From an uncultured Methylococcaceae bacterium (GTDB lineage: Bacteria > Pseudomonadota > Gammaproteobacteria > Methylococcales > Methylomonadaceae), in assembly GCA_903859415.1 (NCBI GenBank), contig CAIOMN010000092.1:1-35365 (forward strand): a stretch of DNA of 35,365 nt, read 5' to 3'. This document shows, piece after piece, positions 18,823 to 25,420 of this stretch. How positions within the stretch are numbered: the stretch's first letter is position 1; each line of letters opens with the position of its first letter. The position numbers and the translations under genes are program-made. The notes beneath the pieces are model-generated. The model was not told the DNA's origin and did no database searches. It was given only the letters and a program-made list of their open reading frames with translations.

Positions 18823-20205
18823 CTATTTATCTTTTTTCTTGTCAGATTTCTTCTTTTTATCTGAATCCGCTTTTTTAGGTGTAACCGCAATCATGGGATT
18901 AGCTGCAGACACTGTCACAGTTGCAGTTGAGTGCTGAAGCTCTTTCTCAAGGGACCTAACATAACCATCAAATGAATGCTTACTATCAGGCTTAATTTCT
19001 TTAATCTCAGTTGGCAAGCCAATTCGATCAAGAATTTCAATAAACGGCTCTGGATCAAGCTCTTCAACATTGACCATAGTTTTTGCATCCCAAACCCCAT
19101 TAGCCACTAACATAGCCGCCGCTACAGGTGGTACACCCGCCGTATAACTGATACCTTGAGACTCAATCTCTTCATAACATTGCTTATGGTCAGAGACTTG
19201 ATAAATCAGAATCTCACGCATTATTCCATCTTTTGAACCTTTAACAAAGGTTCCAATACAGGTTTTACCGGTATAGCCAGGTGCCAAAGTCATAGGGTCT
19301 GGCAGAAGCGCTTTAACAACCTTTAACGGCACCACTTCTTGCCCAGTGGTTAAGGTAACCGGCAGATGCGACAGGAAGCCCAGTGTACGCAATACCGTAA
19401 ACACGTTAATATAATGATCACCAAACCCCATCCAGAATCGAATACTGTTTGCATCGATATTTTTAGACAAAGAATGCAACTCATCATGACCATTCAAATA
19501 AACTGGTTGATGACCCACCACAGGAAAATCATATTCTCGTTTCACAGAATGAGTAGGAAACTCTTGCCACTGACGATCTATCCAGGTCCAAACCTTAACG
19601 AACTCACGGAAATTGATTTCAGGATCAAAGTTAGTTGAGAAATACCGACCATGACTTCCCGCATTAACATCCAGGATATCAATCGTATCAATCGTGTCAA
19701 AATAACGTTTAACCGCAAGCGCACAGTAAGCATTAACAACTCCCGGATCAAAACCTGCACCCAAGATAGCCGTAACGCCTTTTTCAGCACAACGGTCTTT
19801 ACGTTTCCATTCATAGTTAGCATACCAAGGTGGCTCTTCACACACCTTATCCGGATCTTCATGAATGGCTGTATCAATATAAGCAACACCTGTTTCAATA
19901 CAGGCTTCCAATATCGACATATTCAGGAAGGCCGATCCAAGATTAATTACAATTTCGGTCTTGGTCTCATTGATCAACTTAATGGTCGCAGGAATATCCA
20001 GAGCATCCAGTTGAGCAGAATACAGTCTACCTTCTGGATTTTTTAAGTGACCTTTACGAAGTACACTTTCAATAATTGCATCGCATTTAGCTTGCGTCCG
20101 CGATGCGATACAAATGTCACCAAGAACATCATTGTTCATAGCCGCCTTATGAGCGGCAACGTGTGCTACGCCGCCTGCTCCGATAATCATTACGTTTTTT
20201 TTCAT
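18823..20205 (-). CDS. carboxynorspermidine/carboxyspermidine dehydrogenase (saccharopine dehydrogenase family)
   Basis: A 460-residue reductase of the Lys1/saccharopine dehydrogenase fold. The N-terminal Rossmann motif is IIGAGGVAHVAAHKAA (residues 7-22), followed by a central catalytic domain with GAGFDPGVVNAYCALAVK and DVNAGSHGRYFSTNFDPEINFREF. It reductively condenses a diamine with aspartate semialdehyde to carboxyspermidine or carboxynorspermidine. The partner decarboxylase gene nspC lies 20 bases upstream, which settles the pathway. Oddity: about 35 residues at the C-terminus form an added tail ending in a lysine/aspartate-rich stretch (KKADSDKKKKSDKKKDK). AGAGGA lies upstream of the ATG. 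Confidence 0.9.
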   Translation of the reverse strand: MKKNVMIIGAGGVAHVAAHKAAMNNDVLGDICIASRTQAKCDAIIESVLRKGHLKNPEGRLYSAQLDALDIPATIKLINETKTEIVINLGSAFLNMSILEACIETGVAYIDTAIHEDPDKVCEEPPWYANYEWKRKDRCAEKGVTAILGAGFDPGVVNAYCALAVKRYFDTIDTIDILDVNAGSHGRYFSTNFDPEINFREFVKVWTWIDRQWQEFPTHSVKREYDFPVVGHQPVYLNGHDELHSLSKNIDANSIRFWMGFGDHYINVFTVLRTLGFLSHLPVTLTTGQEVVPLKVVKALLPDPMTLAPGYTGKTCIGTFVKGSKDGIMREILIYQVSDHKQCYEEIESQGISYTAGVPPVAAAMLVANGVWDAKTMVNVEELDPEPFIEILDRIGLPTEIKEIKPDSKHSFDGYVRSLEKELQHSTATVTVSAANPMIAVTPKKADSDKKKKSDKKKDK

Positions 20206-20225
20206 ACTTATGGATCCTCTTCTTA

Positions 20226-21332
20226 TTATGATAGACAGCCAATGTAATCGTTATAGTCAAAACTGCGTACCCGTTCTATCGTTCCATCCAACCTTCGCAC
20301 CACAATAGCAGGCATTGCGACCCCATTAAACCAGTTCTTCTTTACCATTGTATAACCCGCAGCATCTGCGAAGCGTATTTCGTCACCCACCTTTAAGGGG
20401 TGATCCAGCTCATAACTGCCAAACAGATCACCCGCCAAACAAGTTCGTCCAGCAATCATAATAGGGTAAGCGCCCTCCTCGGGTGATGAAACTCTCGGAT
20501 TTGTTTGGTAAATCAAATGATCCAGCATATGTGCTTCAACAGACGCATCAATAATTGCAATATCTACTTCGTTATGAACAATATCAAGCACAGTAGTCAC
20601 CAACTCGGCACTGTTCGTAATGGCCGTTTCACCGGGTTCAAGGTAAACCTGTACGCCATAGTTCTTTGCAAAATCTTTTAGGACCTGGCAGAATTTTTCC
20701 AAGGGATAACCCGCCTTAGTAAAATAAATGCCGCCACCAAAACTAACCCAAGCCATCTTTTTTAACAGACTCGCGTAATTGATGCCGATTTGCTCAATGG
20801 CTTCGGTAATATTATCCACATCATCATTTTCACAATTAAAATGAAACATCAAACCGCTTAATTTATCAGCAACCGACTCCAGATCTTGAACATTACAGAC
20901 GCCAAGTCTGGAACATCGCCGTGCAGGATCAGCCAAATCAAAATGAGAATAACTGATACCGGGATTGGCTCTAAGTCCTAGCTTTAAATGGCTGACCCGA
21001 CCGTAAAATCGGATTAACTGGGATACAGAATTAAATATCACCTTATCGGCAAACTTAGAAACTTCATCGATCTCGTCAGATGAATAGGCGACGCTGTAGG
21101 CATGAACTTCTTTCCCAAACTTTTCGTAACCCAATCTGGCTTCGAAAAGTGAACTGCTGGTTGTACCATCCATGTATTGACGCATCAGGTCGAAAACACT
21201 CCACGTTGAAAAACATTTTAGTGCCAGGACGGATTTGGCTCCGGATTGCTCCCGTATGAACTGGATGATTTCAAGATTTTTTTTAAGTGCGACTTCGTCA
21301 ATAAGATAATACGGGGTGTGTAACTGCGACAA
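20226..21332 (-). CDS. nspC: carboxynorspermidine/carboxyspermidine decarboxylase
   Basis: A 368-residue PLP enzyme of the alanine racemase-like fold. The PLP lysine lies in SVLALKCFSTWSVFD, followed by DGTTSSSLFEARLG, HFNCEN, SFGGGIYFTKAGYP, EPGETAI and RTCLAGDLFG near the C-terminal active site. It releases CO2 from carboxy(nor)spermidine to give (nor)spermidine. The start is the TTG at 21332: CGAGGT lies about 7 bases upstream and SQLHTPYYLIDE matches the family start. An ATG at 21380 lies inside the spacer of the promoter (21368-21396) and cannot be on the transcript. It heads the polyamine run. Confidence 0.93.
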   Translation of the reverse strand: MSQLHTPYYLIDEVALKKNLEIIQFIREQSGAKSVLALKCFSTWSVFDLMRQYMDGTTSSSLFEARLGYEKFGKEVHAYSVAYSSDEIDEVSKFADKVIFNSVSQLIRFYGRVSHLKLGLRANPGISYSHFDLADPARRCSRLGVCNVQDLESVADKLSGLMFHFNCENDDVDNITEAIEQIGINYASLLKKMAWVSFGGGIYFTKAGYPLEKFCQVLKDFAKNYGVQVYLEPGETAITNSAELVTTVLDIVHNEVDIAIIDASVEAHMLDHLIYQTNPRVSSPEEGAYPIMIAGRTCLAGDLFGSYELDHPLKVGDEIRFADAAGYTMVKKNWFNGVAMPAIVVRRLDGTIERVRSFDYNDYIGCLS

Positions 21333-21367
21333 ATTTAAAACCTCGTAAAATGTTATATACAAAAAAC

Positions 21368-21396
21368 AGCATAAAGTCATCGTTACGGTTTGTCAA
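21368..21396 (-). promoter_or_regulatory. strong sigma70 promoter of the nspC operon
   Basis: A perfect -35 TTGACA (21391-21396), a 17-base spacer and -10 TATGCT (21368-21373) predict a transcript start near 21361. This leaves a leader of about 30 bases to the TTG start and excludes the upstream ATG at 21380. Confidence 0.85.
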
Positions 21397-21537
21397 CCCA
21401 GTGAAATTTAAACTGGAAGTTGCAATTATTTAATCAAACTTTCATAATTTTTTAGTAATATTCAAGTAATTTGAGTTAAATTTAAGCTTCTAAACTAATC
21501 AAACACAGCTTTTTAAGTTAAAAGTCGCGAGACATAC

Positions 21538-21543
21538 TATAAT
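21538..21543 (+). promoter_or_regulatory. -10 element TATAAT for the small membrane-protein pair
   Basis: A perfect TATAAT lies 54 bases upstream of the 32-codon gene. The -35 region (AAGTTA-like) is poor, so an activator may be needed. Confidence 0.5.
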
Positions 21544-21596
21544 ACTCTTGCATACTTTCCTTACAACACGCTAAATATAAACCTTGAGGTATTCTC

Positions 21597-21695
21597 ATGA
21601 GCGTTGCAGATACTTTTTTCCCTTGGATCATATTAATTTGTTTTATCGCAACAACCTACATCGGTTATCTAATCGGTAAGAGACAAAAAAACTAA
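21597..21695 (+). CDS. 32-residue single-span membrane peptide
   Basis: A short frame with ATG, 32 codons and TAA. A GAGG site lies 7 bases upstream. The peptide has one hydrophobic segment (about residues 7-26: FFPWIILICFIATTYIGYLI) and a basic tail GKRQKN, so a small inner-membrane protein with its C-terminus in the cytoplasm is likely. It ends 7 bases before the next membrane-protein gene, which has little ribosome-binding site of its own, suggesting translational coupling. I do not recognise a family. Confidence 0.65.
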   Translation: MSVADTFFPWIILICFIATTYIGYLIGKRQKN

Positions 21696-21702
21696 AGCAA
21701 CA

Positions 21703-21984
21703 ATGTTCTGGCTAATAACAACTTTACTACTTTCCATTGTAAACGGTGCATGGATTCTAAATCGTATCGAACAGGCACATTATCCAGTTTGGCAAGATTT
21801 GGGTAAGCCAACCGTATTACTTAGTACAGGTTTCCGTCCACGCATGGCTTTAATAAAATATATCTGGTCTCTAAGATTCAAAAAACTGAAAGACCCTTCC
21901 CTATGCCTATCAGGTTATACAGCAATCACTTTAGAGATACTGCTCATCATTCAATTTCTTGTTCTTGCTGTTGCCATCTTATAA
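21703..21984 (+). CDS. small two-span membrane protein, unknown function
   Basis: A 93-residue protein with an N-terminal membrane span (about 1-19), a basic central part (GFRPRMALIKYIWSLRFKKLKDP) and a C-terminal span (about 71-93). This layout is broadly like UspB (span, basic YIW segment, span), but I see no sequence match strong enough to name it. It probably depends on the 32-codon gene just upstream for translation. Confidence 0.65.
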   Translation: MFWLITTLLLSIVNGAWILNRIEQAHYPVWQDLGKPTVLLSTGFRPRMALIKYIWSLRFKKLKDPSLCLSGYTAITLEILLIIQFLVLAVAIL

Positions 21985-22027
21985 AACAGTTCAATCGAAA
22001 AAATTATATTCATTGACCCAGCCCCAA

Positions 22028-22059
22028 TCGGCTCACACATTTTAAAATGTGTGAGCCGA
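22028..22059. repeat. 32-bp perfect palindrome upstream of the P450 gene
   Basis: The half-site TCGGCTCACACATTTT meets its exact reverse complement with no spacer. No T-tract follows on either strand. It lies 44 bases after the 93-residue protein gene and about 135 bases before the P450 gene, so it may be an operator, a cruciform/REP-like element or an mRNA end. Confidence 0.8.
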
Positions 22060-22070
22060 GAACATTCTCC

Positions 22071-22094
22071 TATAATCCTGTTTATAATCCTGTT
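22071..22094 (+). repeat. tandem 12-bp repeat containing TATAAT
   Basis: Two exact copies of TATAATCCTGTT lie in the P450 upstream region. Each contains a perfect -10 hexamer. Confidence 0.75.
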
Positions 22095-22193
22095 TCTTGC
22101 CATTACAATAAACCAGTCAGCAACAGTTCACTTTTCATTGGCTAAAATGAAGACTGATCAAACTATTTTTTGAAACAACTACCCCTATTGATT

Positions 22194-23540
22194 ATGTCGC
22201 ACAACAAAACTATACCAAAGGTCAAAGGCGATTTTTTATTAGGCAATTTAAGACAAATTGCAACCAATCCGTTTAAAGCCCTTCGAGGTTGGCACCAAAG
22301 TAATGGCGATCTAGTTAGCTTTAGATTAGCGACTCGCAAATTTTATTTAGTAAGCCACCCAAAACTTATTGAACAGGCATTAATCAAACAAAGCGATATT
22401 TTTAATAAAATCTACAACCCTAAAAAACCAACGGGCCTTTCATTAGTTTTAGGTGAAGGTTTAGTTACAAGTAAAGGCGATATTTGGCAGCGACAAAGAC
22501 GCTTAATGCAGCCAGTTTTTCAAAGAAGTAATATAACAACGCTATTACCGCAAATTGTCATTGCTGGTAATAATATGTTAAGTAGATGGCAACTACTAGG
22601 AGAAGGAGCTCAAGTTAACCTGTCAAAAGAAATGACGCAATTAACATTAGAAGTCATCACACAGACCATGTTTAGCACCAGTGTTCTGGACAAGGTAGAG
22701 CAGATTTCTCCAGCATTAGATACCTTACTAAAATATGCGACTAAAACCATCATCAATCCGTTTACTCTGCCATTATTGATTCCGACTTCGGCCAATCAGA
22801 AATTTAAACGGGCATTAGAAGTCATCGATAATGTCATTTACGAAATTATCGAGCAACGCCGGACCACATCATCAGTGCACAATGACTTGTTGGAAATGTT
22901 CCTACAAGCTCGCGATGAAAAGACTGGTGAAAAAATGACAGATAAGCAAATTCGCGACGAGGTTATTACCATTTTTAGTGCTGGCCACGAAACCACCTCA
23001 AATTTATTGAGTTGGACCTTATATTTACTCGCTAGACATCCAGAAGTGCTGGCTAAACTTCATCAAGAACTAGAATGTGTGCTTCAGGGAAAAAAACCAA
23101 ATGCAGAATATTTACAACAGCTTCATTATACAAAAGCTATATTGAATGAGTCGATGCGCTTCCGTCCACCTGTTGGACTTATGTTACGCAAGATTAACAA
23201 GGATACAGAAATAGATGGCTATCTTTTAAAGGAGGGAAGGTTTGTAATATTCAGTATTTACAATATCCATCACCATCCTGATTTTTGGCAACAGCCAGAA
23301 CAGTTTGACCCTGATCGGTTTTTAACGCCTGAAAATCGAAGATTTTCTTTTATGCCATTTGGAACTGGAGAGCGGGTCTGCATAGGTAATCATTTTGCTT
23401 TAATAGAAAGCCAACTGCTTTTAGCTATGATTGTTCAGAATTATGATTTACAGTTACTTCATAATGATGAAATTGAGATTGAAATGGCGGTATCCTTAAG
23501 ACCAAAAGGTGGAGTTCCAGTCCGTCTAAAGAGACGATAA
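22194..23540 (+). CDS. cytochrome P450 monooxygenase
   Basis: A 448-residue soluble-type P450. The oxygen-binding I-helix AGHETT lies near residue 263, the K-helix ESMR follows, PEQFDPDRF is present, and the heme loop FMPFGTGERVCIG carries the cysteine thiolate near residue 396. The closest look is to bacterial CYP102/CYP4-like fatty-acid or alkane hydroxylases, but the substrate cannot be read from the sequence. No ferredoxin or reductase gene is adjacent and no reductase domain is fused, so electrons must come from elsewhere. No good ribosome-binding site marks the ATG at 22194; a TTG at 22170 is the alternative start. Confidence 0.93.
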   Translation: MSHNKTIPKVKGDFLLGNLRQIATNPFKALRGWHQSNGDLVSFRLATRKFYLVSHPKLIEQALIKQSDIFNKIYNPKKPTGLSLVLGEGLVTSKGDIWQRQRRLMQPVFQRSNITTLLPQIVIAGNNMLSRWQLLGEGAQVNLSKEMTQLTLEVITQTMFSTSVLDKVEQISPALDTLLKYATKTIINPFTLPLLIPTSANQKFKRALEVIDNVIYEIIEQRRTTSSVHNDLLEMFLQARDEKTGEKMTDKQIRDEVITIFSAGHETTSNLLSWTLYLLARHPEVLAKLHQELECVLQGKKPNAEYLQQLHYTKAILNESMRFRPPVGLMLRKINKDTEIDGYLLKEGRFVIFSIYNIHHHPDFWQQPEQFDPDRFLTPENRRFSFMPFGTGERVCIGNHFALIESQLLLAMIVQNYDLQLLHNDEIEIEMAVSLRPKGGVPVRLKRR

Positions 23541-23595
23541 AATCAAATAACTTTTTGAGTTATCGATTTATTAATTTAAATAAGGTGAAAGTAAG

Positions 23596-23880
23596 ATGAG
23601 AATAATTTTGGTTTGTATGTCAGTGTTTGCATTGGTCTCCTGTGCAGAGTACCCCTATCGCGGTAATTATTATGGCAATAATCGTTACGTGACTACACCT
23701 TATTATGGTGGTTATAGCGGATATGGTGGAAATGGCGGATATGGTGGCGGTTATCGAAGCGGGAATCGAGATCATGATGATTTCGGTGGAGGCAATCGCG
23801 GTGGTTATGGCGGCGGCTTCGATAGGGGTGGTTTTCGCGGTGACGGTGATGGAGGGTTTCGTGGCGGTGATCGTCGATAA
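23596..23880 (+). CDS. glycine-rich lipoprotein
   Basis: A 94-residue protein with a lipoprotein signal (ALVSC, cysteine 16) followed by a low-complexity mature part rich in Gly, Tyr, Arg and Asp (YSGYGGNGGYGGGYRSG, RGGYGGGFDRGGFRGDG). An AAGGTG site lies before the ATG. It is probably an unstructured envelope-anchored protein; function unknown. It starts 55 bases after the P450 gene, and a weak ATAACT/AGTTAT hairpin lies between them. The opposite strand also has a long open frame, but it is a shadow of the GGN codons. Confidence 0.75.
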   Translation: MRIILVCMSVFALVSCAEYPYRGNYYGNNRYVTTPYYGGYSGYGGNGGYGGGYRSGNRDHDDFGGGNRGGYGGGFDRGGFRGDGDGGFRGGDRR

Positions 23881-23925
23881 TTTTGCTGGATTTGTGATCG
23901 AAACTTAACTTCTTAGGTAAATCAA

Positions 23926-24675
23926 ATGAATTTAAAAAGCTTGTTGTTAATATCCTGCATTGGTTTTTCACCTTTTCTATGGGCAGATCAACTGAGTGAT
24001 TTAAAGCAACGCGCAGAAGAAGGGGACGTGAGCGCCCAAACTGAATTGGGTGTGGAATATGTTTTGGGTATTGATGTACCGAAAGACTATTCACAAGCCT
24101 ATAAATTGTTATCAGCAGCGGCTCAAAAAGGTAATAAATTAGCGCAATACAACTTAGGCTTAATGTACGATTTGGGTGAAGGTGTTGTTTTAGACAAACA
24201 AGCCGCTGCAAAATGGTTTAGAAAATCGGCAGAACAGGGAGATGTACCCGCGCAGTTTAACTTAGGCTTAATGTATGCACATGGTGAAGGGGTTGTCAGA
24301 CATTATGAAGAGGCTTTTAAATGGTTTCATAAGGCGGCAGAACAAGGACATACATTGGCACAAGTTAATTTAGGTTTAATGTATGTACGTGGTGAAGGTG
24401 TCGTAAAAGACTTGGAAGAAGCGTTTAAATGGTTTAAGACTTCTGCTGAAAAAGGTGATGTAATCGCTGAATACCATTTAGGTTTAAGTTATTTAGAAGG
24501 TGAAGGTGTTAAAAAAGACTTAAGTGAAGCCTATTTCTGGCTGGCAATCGCCTCTGCGCATGGCGATCAGCATGCACATCAATTGATCAATGAGCTTGAA
24601 GCTGAATTAACGGCAAAAGAAGTAATAGATTTGCAAAAAAGAGCGTCTGAATGGAACCTTAAGTTCTTAAAATAA
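23926..24675 (+). CDS. secreted Sel1-repeat (SLR) protein
   Basis: A 249-residue protein with a signal peptide (cut after about residue 20, LWA) and five 36-residue Sel1 repeats, each built as G-D-x-x-A-Q-x-x-L-G-x-x-Y-x-x-G-x-G-V (units begin near residues 33, 69, 105, 141 and 177), then a partial sixth. Sel1 repeats form a solenoid of paired helices used for protein contacts in the envelope. The middle repeats are similar even in DNA, so recent duplication is likely. An AGG site precedes the ATG. The partner is unknown. Confidence 0.88.
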   Translation: MNLKSLLLISCIGFSPFLWADQLSDLKQRAEEGDVSAQTELGVEYVLGIDVPKDYSQAYKLLSAAAQKGNKLAQYNLGLMYDLGEGVVLDKQAAAKWFRKSAEQGDVPAQFNLGLMYAHGEGVVRHYEEAFKWFHKAAEQGHTLAQVNLGLMYVRGEGVVKDLEEAFKWFKTSAEKGDVIAEYHLGLSYLEGEGVKKDLSEAYFWLAIASAHGDQHAHQLINELEAELTAKEVIDLQKRASEWNLKFLK

Positions 24676-24709
24676 GGCCTCTAGTGAAAACATAACTGCG
24701 TTTAATTTA

Positions 24710-25357
24710 ATGACATCAAATCTATCTCTTTTGGCAATTATTATCTTATTACTGAGTGGTTGCACAGCGCCAGCTCGATCAATTATCGACATTTCATTGC
24801 CCTATTCAACACAGCCATCAAATCCTAATGAAAAAGAAGTTTATATTAATTCCTTGGTAGATGATCGCTCATTTGAAGCTCAACCTACAGACCTGAGTAC
24901 CCCATCACTTAACCCGAACGCAGAACAGGGAAACAACATTAACGCCCGTGCAATTGCCCGTAAAAGTGGTAGTGATGGCAAAGGATTAGGCGACATTTTA
25001 TTACCAGAGGGTAAATCAGTAGAGTTGCTTGTTACAAACGTTCTAAAACAAGAATTGATAGCCAATGGCTACAAAATCATTTCGGATAAAGAACTAATCA
25101 CTGATAAGACCTCAATTGTGGACGCCAAAATAGATAAATTTTGGGCCTGGATGAACCAAGGACTACTTGCTTCATCCATAACCTCGCAAATATCAACAAA
25201 TGTAGTCATTAAAAACAGTAATAACACTGAAAAAAGAACTACTTCGGTAAAACAATCTGATACATTCCAGTCAACGTCAGATAATAATTGGAAAGAAATT
25301 ATTGAAAAGGTTTTAAACGTATACGCAGTTAAATTGAGCTCTCAACTCAAATTATAA
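24710..25357 (+). CDS. YajG-like lipoprotein, function unknown
   Basis: A 215-residue protein with a clear lipobox (LLSGC, cysteine 18). The mature part has the pattern of YajG/Lipoprotein_16-type proteins: a beta strand with VYINSLVDDRSFE, a helix with LVTNVLKQELIANGYKII, then VDAKIDKFWAWM and a C-terminal helix. The family match is tentative. It follows the Sel1 gene by 34 bases and could be co-transcribed with it. No ribosome-binding site is evident. Confidence 0.65.
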   Translation: MTSNLSLLAIIILLLSGCTAPARSIIDISLPYSTQPSNPNEKEVYINSLVDDRSFEAQPTDLSTPSLNPNAEQGNNINARAIARKSGSDGKGLGDILLPEGKSVELLVTNVLKQELIANGYKIISDKELITDKTSIVDAKIDKFWAWMNQGLLASSITSQISTNVVIKNSNNTEKRTTSVKQSDTFQSTSDNNWKEIIEKVLNVYAVKLSSQLKL

Positions 25358-25420
25358 TCTCACCTTGTAGGAATTTTCCGCTTGGAGCAAAAAGATGGTG
25401 AAAAAATGCGTATCAACGTA

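Noticed and set aside
23693-24211. 172-residue open frame on the minus strand, His/Arg-rich
   Set aside because: It is the antisense of the glycine-rich lipoprotein and the start of the Sel1 gene. GGN codons read backwards give few stops. The plus-strand genes have signal peptides, ribosome-binding sites and family repeats.
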